This document shows, in pieces, positions 24,690-34,403 of a stretch of DNA of 64,000 nt (positions are counted from its first letter, which is position 1; each line of letters begins with the position of its first letter). Source of the DNA: Linnemannia schmuckeri. Lineage: Eukaryota; Mortierellomycota; Mortierellomycetes; Mortierellales; Mortierellaceae. Below the pieces are notes generated by a model. That model did no database searches, was not told the origin of the DNA, and saw only the letters and a program-made list of their open reading frames with translations. The stretch lies in the NCBI GenBank assembly GCA_029449235.1, contig JANATG010000011.1, forward strand, positions 1,704,001 to 1,768,000, written 5' to 3'. A program made the position numbers and the translations under genes.

Positions 24690-25400
24690 GAAGGAATATG
24701 GCGAGGGGCCTTTTGATTGAAGGTTAAAGTAAAGCAGATGAGGGGGAGAAGGGAGAGAGAGAAGAAAAAAAAAATTTGACCGAATGAAGATCATGTTTTA
24801 CTCCAATCAGATCACAGGGGTAAACATCGCTCTGTTGTTGTGACAAGGGGTGAATCGATCAATCCAGGAACAAGGGGACACTTTTTTTCTCTTGTTCGCA
24901 GCACGAGCAAAGAGCGTGCGAGCTTTTTTTTTTTTTTTTTTTGACCGAGATTGCATTGGAGACCATGCAGCAGTCATGTGATCAACTGTGCCTTTTATTT
25001 TTCTCCTCTGCGCTTTTCTGGACACACCAAGATCGTCGCCTTTTCCTCATTCACCATCCCCTTGGCCCCACCGGCAGGCGGGGCCACTCCCATCTCCCCG
25101 CCGGCAGAGCGCGACTTCTTCTCTTCTCTCCCTTTTTTTTTCCATTTCTTTTTTTACATCCTACATTCCTTGCTTGCTGAGACGTGTGCATCCATTTTGT
25201 TTCATTTACATCCTCTGTCTCTTCCCTTGATAAGCGCTCTCTTTCGCACTTCAATCAACAGTGTATCCACTCAACAAACGCGTTATCTATCCTTCTTCTC
25301 CATTCTCTCACTTCAAAAAAAGTGGTCATATCAATGGTCCAGAGATCTACTGGCGTGTACCATTCACCAATTAATATAATCGGGGCGGGCGAGCAGCCCA
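24690..25400. repeat. Dispersed repeat, copy 1 (related to 34830-35290 and 32790-32940)
   Basis: Shares ordered blocks with 34830-35290: the GATTGMRKTTGCAT motif after a T-run, the CACCATCCCCTTGGC / CACCATCCCCTGGCT block, the CCACTGGCAGA-like block, ACAAACGCGTTATCTAT / ACAAACGCATTATCTAT, and GTACCATTCACCAATTAATAT followed by A and a G-rich stretch. A shorter relative occurs at 32790-32940. The block at 35290 abuts Ty3/gypsy integrase, so this may be part of an LTR element, but I found no clean terminal repeats. Confidence 0.6.
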
Positions 25401-25597
25401 AAAATGGATGAAACTCTGGCACCGGGAAATCTTCGTCCACGTCCCTTTGATATAGGATCGAGCTGATCGATTCGATGTACTGGTATTGACCTATTTGGAC
25501 ACACTTGTGATTCTCTGTGCTCTCAAACATCGTAAGGACACCTCGAAGAAAGTTCTACAGTCAGATGCTTCCATGATTACACTATGCATGCATGCAA

Positions 25598-25629
<32 letters not shown>

Positions 25630-26070
25630 GGGGTGATGCGAAAAAAAGAAAAAAAAATGTGAGGCTTTAATTGCTTACTCGTCAAGCCAATCGCTGTGAT
25701 ATTCGAATAGACGGATATAAGATCGTGCTCGACTTGAGCACTTTTCCCCCTCCCCCACACCGTGGAACACTTCAGGAAGCATTCAACTGCTCTGTGTTTG
25801 GAATGACGCGAACCGCCTTGATGTCATTCATGGCACAAGCCGGGTACCTCGATGCCACACATGGTACTAGCCGCCGGGGGCTCGACGAATTTGACTGTTG
25901 TCCTAACGTCATTCAGGTAAGCACCATTTGCAGCTGTCCTCAATCTTTTTTTTTGTCAGTCAAGATTTGATCTTGGTATTAATTATTACTTATTTTTATT
26001 TTTTGACAACTCGATCGGTTTAGACAGATCGGATAAGGACAAACCGCCGGAATGGCTGTGGCATAGGGAC
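25401..26070. other. Unassigned repeat-island sequence
   Basis: Contains an A26 run followed by a G-run (about 25596-25632). A short minus-strand frame at 25400-25530 (ending near VPEFHPFLGC) looks coding-like but has no family match I can name. No gene asserted. Confidence 0.4.
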
Positions 26071-26400
26071 CGGTATGACATGCGACTTTTTAGATCCTCC
26101 TCGGTTCTGTAAAGTCTATTTTCATCCATACCTTGTCTGTTTCGTCAAGCCATCTCCTATCATCCGTGTAAGGTCCACTAAAGGCTATGCTGGCTCCATG
26201 TCAGCCGCCTCGTCGAGTACATTTCACGTCGATCGTGTGTGTCCGAGCAGCAACCTTTTCATCGCGTCTTGTGTTGACGTGTTTTTTTTTTTCGAGCCAT
26301 TGGATCCTTGTCGAAGTCGATCGGAGGACCAAGCATATCTTTCCTGGCATCGGAGCTCTAGTTCTAGTGTTATGGCTAGGTGTCAGAGTTTTACTCTGAA
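26071..26400. repeat. Dispersed repeat, copy paired with 33048-33340
   Basis: Aligns along its whole length with 33048-33340. Shared blocks include GACATRCGACTTTT, CTTGTCTGTTTCGTCAAG, TATGCTGGCTCCATGTCA and TTTCACGTCGA, ending at a TATCTTTCCTGG block. The terminal block recurs alone at 31138-31165. Differences are mostly single substitutions, so this is an old duplicated element. No intact coding frame is shared by both copies. Confidence 0.8.
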
Positions 26401-26882
26401 ATGATATCAACCGTTACACTGCAACTTTATTTCAATGCCACCAACATTCGAATTCCCAGGTCGGGCATCGTCGGCGACAAGTTGCGGCTCGCGGTCGTCT
26501 TTCCCAATGAGAAGCGAGGTGTCATAGAGATGGTCATCTCTGTCCTCAAGTTTCAATTCTAGAAATCGTGTGGTGATTTTGAGTGGCTTAGTTTCTGATG
26601 GCCATTTTGACTATTTTACGCGTTTACCTGCGAGTGTCTGGAAAAGCACCTTCTTCTACGATACGAGCAGGTAAGCACTGTACCTTTTTGACCATTAGGA
26701 GCAGTAGTAGTTTCCAGTCTTTAGAGAATAGCTATTGACATAAAATCACCTTCTTCCACGATACGAGCAGGTCTTGAGAGTCACTGTTTTTTTATTGCCA
26801 TATGGAGAAGGGACACACAACACACACACACACATACACACATACACACCCTTTTTTTCCTCGTTTGCCTGCTATCTGAGTT

Positions 26883-27056
26883 ATGCCCGTCGATCCTGGA
26901 GACACACCTTTGAATACAGGGGTTGTAGAGGAGAACTCCACTTTCCCTTCTCCCTCTTCCTCGACTAGTGACCCTGTCACGCCTGGCACTGCCGCCGACG
27001 ACTCGGCCAACCAAGGGCAACTCCCCTCAAGACCCCCACAATCGTTCCTCACGTGA
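26883..27056 (+). pseudogene. Short Gag-like N-terminal fragment (tentative)
   Basis: An ATG-led frame of 57 residues starting MPVDPGDTPLNTGVVEENS, rich in Pro, Ser and Thr, then a TGA. It resembles the polar N-termini of fungal retrotransposon Gag proteins only in composition. It lies about 100 bp left of the pogo-like element and beside retroelement debris. Low confidence; it could be a chance frame. Confidence 0.25.
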
Positions 27057-27151
27057 CTATTCGCCCTGGTTCGATTTCCGCAACGACCAGAAATTTCTGA
27101 CATAGTCAACTGACCTTATCCTACGACGCGAAGGTTACTAAACAAGACCTA

Positions 27152-27238
27152 CACTCCTTTTCGGTGAAAAATCCACTTTTCATAGTAAATGTGGATCTTT
27201 TCCACTAAATTGAAAATATAAGGGCTGTTATTCAGTTT
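27152..27238 (+). repeat. Left terminal inverted repeat of the pogo-like element
   Basis: 87 bp; reverse complement of 29382-29468 with one visible difference (CTAAATTG here against CTGAATTG). Confidence 0.92.
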
Positions 27239-27320
27239 TGTGACAGCTTATCTGACGTTATATCCTCGCAGACTTTTCATCGACTTCATGTCACTTTTTC
27301 TCACTCACTCACTTTCCCAT

Positions 27321-29383
27321 ATGCCAAAAAAACAGGCGCCCATATCAGTACTGACACTCGTCTACGAGGCTCCCTCCTCTTGGACATCACGTCTACCTTC
27401 AACCAGCTTCTGAACGGGAGTTCAACACTAGCAAAGGAAGCGCAGGCGCTGGATTACTACTCGCTGTTGGCTAAAGCTCGGACTGGCGCTGACAACATCG
27501 TCGAAAAACAATCCGGACCGAAACGCCATAGAGGCGAGAGGGGTGAAGGATTTACTCTAAGGCATCGGATGGAGCTGGTCGAGATCTTTCGCGATCTCAG
27601 GAAGGACACCAACAAGAAGGTCACAGCAACCAATTTTCACCGGTTCGTACACTGCCCTGTCCCGAGAAAGTCGATCAAACAATGGGACAAGGAATTCGAC
27701 AAAATCCAGTTCGATGTGGCGCATGGTCAAGGCGACAAATGCACGCTCTCCAGCAATCCAGTCGACCTGATACGATACATACTGGACAAGACCGTCCAAG
27801 AGTGGCTAATAGAGGTTCGGAAGAGCAACAGCGTTGTCAGTGGTATTCAGCTCCAGGCTGCAGCCGATTCCGTTCTCCACATTCTTATGGACGACATTTG
27901 CGATCTCGATGATATCCCTCCTGGCCGCCCAATCTCTTTTACGGCATCATGGCGATCGAGGATGACGCAGGAGTGTGGTATCGCCTACTGCCGTCTCAGA
28001 GGAGAAGCAGCTTCTGTCGACACGCTCGCCATTGCGGAAAGGATGGACGAAATCCGCGAGATATGCTCTAGCTTTGAGCTCGACAACATCTATAACTGTG
28101 ACGAGACTGGCATGTACCTCAAGGAGCTCTCTACTCACTCTTACACCATGGAGGAACTTGCAAGCGGTGCCAAACCTGAACGGGGAACCGGGAGTCGAGT
28201 GTCGATTCTCTTCTGTGTCAATGCCACTGGATCTTCGCTTGCCCGAGCAGGAACGGTGGAGGCTTTGAGACCGGTTGTCATTGGTAAGTACACAAATAAA
28301 CCATGTTATTGTATGAAAAGAGTAGGACTTGATAAGTGGAGATTAATCATCTCGTTTCATTGCTTAACGCTATAGGTCGGCATCTTGCTCGACATATCCA
28401 GCCATGTTCTGAGGTCCCCATCACCTCGAAACGACATAAAAAGGATATATGACCCTGGATTTATTTAAAGAGTGGCTTCACTCTCTGGATGACAGTCTTT
28501 CCAACAGGAGTCTTCTACTTATAGACTCATGTGGAGCACATGGCAACTCTGGACGCGGCATCGATCAACTTGTATCAGAGGAATGGAAACATCTTCAAAT
28601 CGAGCGTCTGCCACCCCATGCAACATCCGTCACCCAACCTTTGGACCAAGGTGAGCTATAATCACGTGTGTATAGGGGACGAAGAGTACATAAGCACTCT
28701 TCGTCCCTGAATTAAACAGATCCCTCTCTTTGTTTCGTTATTCCATCTTCCCTATTACCTTACTGATAGCAACCCTTGGTTATTATTTTCCACAAGGCAT
28801 AATCAGCGTATTCAAACGACAATATCTTGAGATGCTTAGCAACAAAGCAGTTACAAAACGGTACGCCACCTCAAGGAAAATTACCAATGGCGATGCATGG
28901 TCGCTTATTCCATACGCATGGTCGCATGTCAAGGCTTCGACAGTGAGGCATTGTTTCTGCAAAGCGGAGGTGCTCTCGAAGGAGCAAGTTGACAAGTTGC
29001 AGCGGGATTCGGTAAACGTAGAGGAGCATACACCACTGTATCCACCTGTGGCAGACAGAGACGCAAGTCGAGTCAAGGGGCGTTATGTGCGCTTGATTGC
29101 TTCGATCATGGATGGAGACAGGATCCAGTTTTCCCTCGACAAGAACCAAAAGGACGCACAAGATATAGCAGAGGAGATCGAGCAGACGGTGCACAACAAT
29201 ATCGCCAAGAGGTACGGCCAACGAGAACGCAGTTCTTCCATCGAGCGCGATGCTATCGAGTTGTTCAAGTCCAAGTACGAAGGAAATAGTTTGGCGACTA
29301 TGGTGGTTGAGTTGCTTGGGGATGAAGATGTGAGGAATCGAAAAACAGCGCGTCAGATGATCCGTATATCCAAGCAGAAATAA
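27321..29383 (+). pseudogene. Pogo-like transposase, frameshifted, with two introns
   Basis: The coding body runs from about 27321 to 28283, 28376-28650 and 28797-29383. The first part holds a CENP-B-type DNA-binding region (about 27540-27950). DDE motifs follow: YNCDETGM (first Asp), LLLIDSCGAHG (second) and LPPHATSVTQPLDQG (third). A natural ATG at 27321 (MPKKQ) is out of frame with the body across an A7 run, suggesting a one-base loss there. A second one-base shift is needed near 28447-28450, where the frame ends in TGA and MTLDLFKEW continues in the next frame. Intron 1 is 28284-28375. Intron 2 (28651-28796) is the 141-bp inserted element plus one copy of its target duplication. The element is probably not autonomous. 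Confidence 0.85.
28652..28792 (+). mobile_element. 141-bp TG..CA element (mini-LTR-like), copy 1, spliced as an intron
   Basis: Starts TGAGCTATAATC, ends TTATTTTCCA, flanked by CAAGG on both sides (28647-28651, 28793-28797). TG..CA ends and a 5-bp target duplication are marks of an LTR. It contains a perfect 12-bp hairpin (28676-28687 with 28696-28707, 8-nt loop). The last G of the left CAAGG plus the element's TGAGC makes a GTGAGC donor; the right duplication supplies CAAG as acceptor. Removing 28651-28796 restores the pogo reading frame (DQG then IISVFKRQY) exactly as before insertion. Confidence 0.88.
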
Positions 29384-29468
29384 ACTGAATAACAGCCCTT
29401 ATATTTTCAATTCAGTGGAAAAGATCCACATTTACTATGAAAAGTGGATTTTTCACCGAAAAGGAGTG
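29382..29468 (-). repeat. Right terminal inverted repeat of the pogo-like element
   Basis: 87 bp; partner of 27152-27238. It starts within the TAA stop (29381-29383) of the transposase, so coding sequence and terminal repeat overlap by two bases. Confidence 0.92.
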
Positions 29469-29747
29469 TAGGATTATCCTTACCACACGTATATAAACAA
29501 TAGTAGTCCATAGCAATAAAGAAGAACTCTCATTCTAGCAAAAATCCCTTCTAGCCCACACCTCTGACCTCTGACCCTGACGCTCTTCCTCTCCGTCCGA
29601 CACTCCGATAAACTTACACACCAAGTTTATTACACGAGCAAGCAAAGAATCATCAAGTATGTCCACCTTAGTTGATGCATCGATCTTACGATCTGTCCCG
29701 TTCACGCCTATACCATTTATCACTCTCGTACCACAACTAATACTTTA
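29469..29747. other. Sequence right of the pogo-like element
   Basis: Includes the right TA at 29469-29470. No further feature recognised up to the fragment at 29748. Confidence 0.4.
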
Positions 29748-30157
29748 GATCACGGTCCTTGGACCGGAGTTACAGTAGATTCCCTTGACGTCGTCAGACA
29801 ACAGATCAAGTCCAAGAACCCTCAGGTCGCCTATGATGCCCAAACCATCATGTACCGCGTCCGCTCGCTCCAATACCTTGGAGAAATCGGCATCTGAAAG
29901 GATGTCTCCGAGGAATGAGCTATAATCCCATGTGTATAGGGGATGAAGAGTACATAAGCACTCTTCATCCCTGAATTAAACAGATCCCTCTCATTATTTC
30001 GTTATTCCATCTTTCCTATTACCTTACTAATAACAACTCCTGGTTATTATTTTCCAAGGAAGACCCCAACGACAGAGGAGAGTACTACAAGATCAAGAAC
30101 CACTACCAGTACCAGTGTGCCACTTACGTCCTTGACCAATGGGCGTCATACAAGTAG
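29748..30157 (+). pseudogene. Unrecognised protein fragment interrupted by the 141-bp element
   Basis: With 29916-30056 and one target duplication removed, a frame runs from DHGPWTGVTVDSLDVVR through AYDAQTIMYRVRSLQYLG and VSEEDPNDRGEYYKIKNHYQ to DQWASYK and TAG. One internal TGA (29893-29895) would be CGA (Arg) before a C-to-T change. Composition and continuity across the insertion indicate former coding sequence. I do not recognise the family; it may belong to a retroelement (Gag) or a captured host gene. The plus strand continues Pro/Arg/Ser-rich to about 30410. Confidence 0.5.
29916..30056 (+). mobile_element. 141-bp TG..CA element, copy 2
   Basis: Same length and ends as copy 1 (TGAGCTATAATC to TTATTTTCCA), flanked by AGGAA on both sides (29911-29915, 30057-30061). 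The hairpin is kept (29940-29951 with 29960-29971). Relative to copy 1 one stem base has changed C to T on the left arm and its partner G to A on the right arm, so pairing is preserved. The target duplication ends in A, so there is no GT donor and this copy cannot be spliced as copy 1 is. Confidence 0.88.
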
Positions 30158-30439
30158 ACAGGTAATCGAGACACTTCTCTTGGCTGCCAACTACAAGCCG
30201 ACCAAGTCCAACTCGACCTCACCCCGCGGCCCCGTCCGTCGCAATCACAGCAGCCAACACGATGATCGAACGCAGAGTCCTCCATACTGGCCGGTCGAGG
30301 TGGGTTCGGACGTGGAGGACACGTGGAGGACACGTGGAGGACGAGGAGGTCGAGGAAGAGAAGCCGCCGAGTTAAGCCGCGCCCCGGCCCAGGTCTCCTC
30401 CACCTAGGCCCCACACAACATTCCCTCACCACCCCACTT

Positions 30440-30800
30440 CCCAAAGTGCCCCACCAAGAGGATGGCCTCTTTAGATCCTTCTTTGCTTACAAATCAGCCA
30501 TCAGCCTTCAATGTATTAGGTTTACTATTGCTCTCTAGTTAGTCATTCTGTATCTCTCTCATCTTTGACTCCATATGACACTACACCTAGAAACCTAGTT
30601 GACGGCTTTGTTATAGCTGTATCATAGTACCAATAATCATCATCGCTGCTCTACCCTTCGTTTCCCATCCTTGCTTTCACTGGTTCTACCCCCTGCTGTT
30701 GCACAGCCATTACTATAGTATAGGTAACATCCATCAACCTAGTTAGTTCCTCAGTTCATAACTCACAGTTTTATTAAAGCACGTATATTCCACCCACTTT
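30440..30800 (+). repeat. LTR-like segment A (diverged)
   Basis: Shares with 35780-35990 and 36440-36600 the block order GATCCTTCTTTGCT..., TAGTTAGT/TAGATAGT, GTTCATAACTCAC, TTATTAAA and a nearby CTGTTGCAC/CTTGTTGCAC block. Probably a decayed LTR of a Ty3/gypsy element; ends are not clear. Confidence 0.5.
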
Positions 30801-30819
30801 GGTCTGTGAATGATAAACC

Positions 30820-30920
30820 TGAGCTAAAATCATGTGTGTGGCTGCGGAGGAAGAGGACACAAGTGTTCTTTGTCGCTGCATAAACAAATCATTCTCTTTG
30901 TTTCCTTATTTCTTTCACAC
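30820..30920 (+). repeat. Diverged third copy of the 141-bp element (left two thirds)
   Basis: Aligns with copies 1 and 2 from TGAGCT: TGAGCTAAAATCATGTGTGT, then GGAGGAAGAGGACACAAG, TTCTTTGTCG and AAACAAATCATTCTCTTTG. The hairpin arms are partly decayed and the right end cannot be placed. Confidence 0.6.
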
Positions 30921-31137
30921 ACTGTTGAGGTTAGGAGCTGCATACATGCAGCTACCCTCTTTTATTTAATAAAATCAAAGCGAGAGTGCAGTCTCGATAT
31001 AAACTATTTCTTTCTGTCGACAAATAGACCCCATTTTTCTTCTCATTATTCCTTTCCCTTAATTTTTTTCAGCACTTGCAATATTACTTCACTCACTCAC
31101 TTATACTCATAGTACAATTTACTTGAAGAATCAAGTA

Positions 31138-31165
31138 TATCTTTCCTGGTATCGCAGCTATAGTT
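31138..31165. repeat. Short isolated block shared with 26330 and 33302
   Basis: CAAGTATATCTTTCCTGGTA with flanks recurs near 26332 and 33299. In two of the three places it lies a few hundred bases upstream of a small membrane-protein gene, marking the left part of a duplicated unit. Confidence 0.6.
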
Positions 31166-31796
31166 CTAGTTTTGGGTATTTTGAAAGCGAGACCCGATGA
31201 TAAAAACGGTATGCGTTAGTAACAAATGTATTTTTTTCTGGCAGGAAAAAAAAAAAGAAATGCAGGTGAGAGCGAGCATAAGATAGGACGCGAAACAAGT
31301 GACATGTAAGTTGGTAATATGTACAGGATACGGTTATGATGAAAATGCTGTGTGTAACCTTAGATTTACATGCTGCTACAAAAGAAGAGGGAGAACAGGC
31401 AACAACAAAAGGAACAAGAAAGAGAGAGAGTGAGAAAGAAAATAAGATCACTGAAGCATAAAGGCAAAAAAAAAACTTATCACGACCAAAGGAACGGGAA
31501 AATGAAAGAAATACAAAACGCGTGCAGAAAGGCTTGTATAAAATCTATCCCAAAGGAACAACAAAAAAAAGTATGGAGAGAACGACGTCCTTAATGTCTT
31601 CCTTCTTTCCAACAGAATGCAAACCATCAAATTTTTGTCGATCCATATTTTTTCTTTTCTTCTTTCTCTCTCTCTTTCCCCCTCTCACACACACAATCTC
31701 TTACACACACAACTTTCCATTGCTCTTGCTATTTTTCTTCCCATCACCACCTCCACCATTATCCAAACGACACATCGAGTCCTGCGCCTCAGCATC

Positions 31797-32324
31797 ATGA
31801 GCAATACCCCTTACGCCTACACACATATGAACAATACTTCTCTCGTCGACATAATACTTGTATACCTTGGCATCATTGTTGCGATGGTATTGCTATCGCA
31901 TTGCCGTGATTTCGCCCAGAGCTTTTGCAACCATGCAGCATTACTGAGCGCTGTTCTTGTTCGAACCATCAATGGCCTATCCTCCATGAATCCATCCTTT
32001 TTCAGCTACTGCTTGCGTGGCATCACAACCATGGGCAAGAAATTCAATGCCCCATACACGACACTCCTTTCCTACACAGCAAGACTACTTTACGCAGCTG
32101 TGGTGTCTTCGACTCTCCCGCTGAGGTGTGTAACATTTTTTAACACACACATTGATTGTATTATTGGCATTGTTCAAGTAGTTGTTTTTTGTATCGATCT
32201 GATGTTACATTTGATGTCAGTTACTTTCATCATCCTTGTCATCGCTGTTTTGAACCCACTGGCTTCCTTCACAGCGTTTTTTCGTTTTTTCTATTTACTT
32301 TGTGTCATATTCACGTACTGGTAA
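31797..32324 (+). CDS. Small multi-pass membrane protein, novel paralog A
   Basis: Single exon of 175 residues. I chose this ATG because the paralog at 33882 begins at the aligned position; an in-frame upstream ATG exists at 31617 but lies in pyrimidine-rich leader. No signal peptide is evident. Hydrophobic stretches at about 16-34, 88-106, 118-140, 142-155 and 160-173 suggest four or more membrane helices. Landmarks shared with paralog B: CNHA (about 44-47), LPY/APYT (about 85), a Cys in VFCID/VFCIE and a strict C-terminal NPLASxTAxFRF. The leader, with an ACGACAYATC block 25-30 bp upstream of the ATG, is also partly conserved. No family recognised. It sits in a transposon-rich island, but two diverged open copies sharing motifs argue that it is or was a real gene. 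Confidence 0.6.
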   Translation: MSNTPYAYTHMNNTSLVDIILVYLGIIVAMVLLSHCRDFAQSFCNHAALLSAVLVRTINGLSSMNPSFFSYCLRGITTMGKKFNAPYTTLLSYTARLLYAAVVSSTLPLRCVTFFNTHIDCIIGIVQVVVFCIDLMLHLMSVTFIILVIAVLNPLASFTAFFRFFYLLCVIFTYW

Positions 32325-32639
32325 CAGTGTAGGTAATGACACATTTTGAGACTGAGTTCTCTTATTAAACCCAATCTACACCTCGTTTCACTTGATGATT
32401 GTTCTTTGTGAGCGTATGCACACATAGCTTTTTGTCTGTGTTCTCCCTTGCCATGGACAAAAAAACCGTGAAGTGATCTAATCTTGAAAATGCATAGCCA
32501 CACTATGAACACTGCAAAAATTAAAAGCAAAAAAAGAATCATTTCTAAATTAAGTGGACAATGATGCTCATGTCGAATCCAGATGTCTGGCTATCCTCGA
32601 CTCGCCCAGCTAACAGTAATAAACTCGATTGATCTCACC

Positions 32640-33047
32640 TTTTTTTTTCTACGTACTTTTTGGTCCTCAAATCCAGAAGCTTGATCTTCATCGATCTCAG
32701 CGCCTGACGCCTCAAATATTCTGCGACAGGAAATTGTCGCTCATTTTTTTTCTGACAGTCTTAGCTTCTGCATGGAAAATTGACAATGCTATATTCAGGT
32801 GATCAACCCTCTTATGCTCTTCTCAACGAACCAAGGAGTCAACATTCGTCCCTTCCTCGCTGATCAACCCCCTGATTCCGGCTGCCAATAAGGTAAAAGT
32901 CACCTTCTTTCCCACTGGCAGAGTACAAGCTCTGTTCCCTCTTTTGTTTTCACTTTTCTGCATTCCACATTCTCGCATACTAAGAAGTCCTCTAGGCGGG
33001 TCTACAAGAAACATAACCGGAATTTGTTGCCACATAGATCTTGACAT
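32640..33047. repeat. Downstream flank of paralog A, related to 34690-35060
   Basis: Blocks CTCGACTCGCCC / CTCGACTCACCC, AACTCGATTGATCTC / AACTCAATCAGTCTC (about 32593-32640 and 34690-34740), then the CCCACTGGCAGA block, occur in the same order downstream of both membrane-protein genes. This indicates duplication of gene plus flanks. Confidence 0.6.
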
Positions 33048-33340
33048 GACATACGACTTTTCGGATCCTTCTCGGTTCTGTGAACTCTATTTCCATCAGT
33101 ACCTTGTCTGTTTCGTCAAGTCATCGCCTACTGACAGTGCGAGGTCCATTACAACCTATGCTGGCTCCATGTCAACCGCCTCGCCGAGTAAATTTCACGT
33201 CGACCGTGTGTGTTCAAGCAGCACACTTTGCATCGCCTCTTGTGTTGATGTGTTTTTTCTTCGAACCATTGAATCATGGCTAAGGTTAATCGGACGGCCA
33301 AGTATATCTTTCCTGGTATCGGAGCTCTAGGTGAGGTGTT
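33048..33340. repeat. Dispersed repeat, partner of 26071-26400
   Basis: Aligned end to end with 26071-26400 (see that entry). It lies upstream of paralog B, ending about 540 bp before its start codon. Confidence 0.8.
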
Positions 33341-33881
33341 GTTTGATAGGAGAACGACATACAAACGCCCAAGGTATAGCTTGTAATAAATAACAATTTT
33401 TTTTTTTTTTTCAAAAAGACGTGCCAGTGAGAGTGTGAAGTATTTTTTTGTTCTGTTTGCAAATGAGTGCAGAAAAACAATAAAAGGGATGCTGTGTTAA
33501 TATGCACAGAATGAAATTGCATGTGTGTTACCATAATAAAAAAAAATGGTAGAGTGCAGAAAAATAGAACATTAAGCAACAAAAGAAAAGAGGAAAAAGG
33601 AAAGAGAGAGAGGGAGAGAGAATGAGAAGGAGGAAGAGAGAGGGGGAGATAGAGCACTACCAGAAAATTAAATCGAAGACTATAGCAAATGAACAGCTGG
33701 GAAAAAAGAGGCGAAAAAAGTGCATGGTTGCTTTTTCTTCTTCTTTCTTCTTCATCTCCTCTTGTTTTCAATATTCCTTCCTTCAGTAATCATCAACGCC
33801 ACACCACCACTACTACCTAAACGACATATCTAAGCATTCCTCTTCGGTGTTATAGGCGACTCTTGTCTCGGCAGTTCAATT

Positions 33882-34403
33882 ATGAATGACACTTCTTACT
33901 CCAATCAACACACCAACAACATTCCTCTCGCCGACTTTTTCTTGGTCTACTTTTGGTACTGCATAGCAACTGCGTTGTTGTTGCTTTGTCGTGCTCTGGC
34001 CCACTCCCTTTGCAACCATGCAACTGCGATGAGCGCCCTTCTTGTGCAGTTTATCGACGACTTGGGTCTTCAGCATCCTTTTGCTATGGTCTTTTACTTG
34101 AACGTCATAGCCATTGCTAGTGAGAAAATCGGCCTTCCATATACAGACCACTTCTATTTTACAGCTTTTTTCTTCTACATACTTACGACAAGACCTTTTC
34201 CCTCAAGGTGTGCAAGATTCTTACACAAACACGTCGATCATATTATTCGCGCTGTTCAAGCGCTTGTTTTTTGTATTGAGTTGATGATGGCTCTCTCCAC
34301 ACTTGCTTTTAGCAGCATTTTTATCATTCTTTTAAACCCGCTCGCTTCTCTTACAGCACTTTTCCGTTTTCTCATTGTGCTTTGTTTCATAGTTGCTTAT
34401 TAG
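33882..34403 (+). CDS. Small multi-pass membrane protein, novel paralog B
   Basis: Single exon of 173 residues, homologous along its whole length to the protein at 31797-32324, with an in-frame C-terminal LLNPLASLTALFRF. Hydrophobic stretches at about 16-36, 92-108, 118-138, 141-156 and 158-172. CNHAT (about 42-46), GLPYT (about 84-88) and VFCIELM (about 127-133) match the paralog. There are no premature stops although the two genes have diverged strongly, so selection on the protein is plausible. The leader is pyrimidine-rich (33730-33800). Function unknown: a channel-like, toxin-immunity or transposon-cargo role would all be guesses. Confidence 0.6.
   Translation: MNDTSYSNQHTNNIPLADFFLVYFWYCIATALLLLCRALAHSLCNHATAMSALLVQFIDDLGLQHPFAMVFYLNVIAIASEKIGLPYTDHFYFTAFFFYILTTRPFPSRCARFLHKHVDHIIRAVQALVFCIELMMALSTLAFSSIFIILLNPLASLTALFRFLIVLCFIVAY

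Larger units (their letters stand above)
27152..29468 (+). mobile_element. Pogo/Fot1-like (Tc1-mariner superfamily) DNA transposon
   Basis: 2317 bp, bounded by 87-bp terminal inverted repeats starting CACTCCTTTTCGGTG that I see differing at one position, and flanked by a TA dinucleotide on both sides (27150-27151, 29469-29470). TA duplication, CACTCC ends and a CENP-B/DDE-type transposase define a pogo-class element. The right inverted repeat begins inside the transposase stop codon. Nearly identical inverted repeats suggest fairly recent insertion, yet the transposase reading frame is broken and a 141-bp element has inserted into it. Confidence 0.92.

Noticed and set aside
29916..30056. Copy 2 of the 141-bp element as a functional intron
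   Set aside because: The left junction reads GGAATGAGC with no GT donor, so splicing as in copy 1 is not expected.
31617..31796. Upstream in-frame ATG extending membrane protein A to 235 residues
   Set aside because: The extension translates the CT/CA-rich leader and has no counterpart in paralog B.
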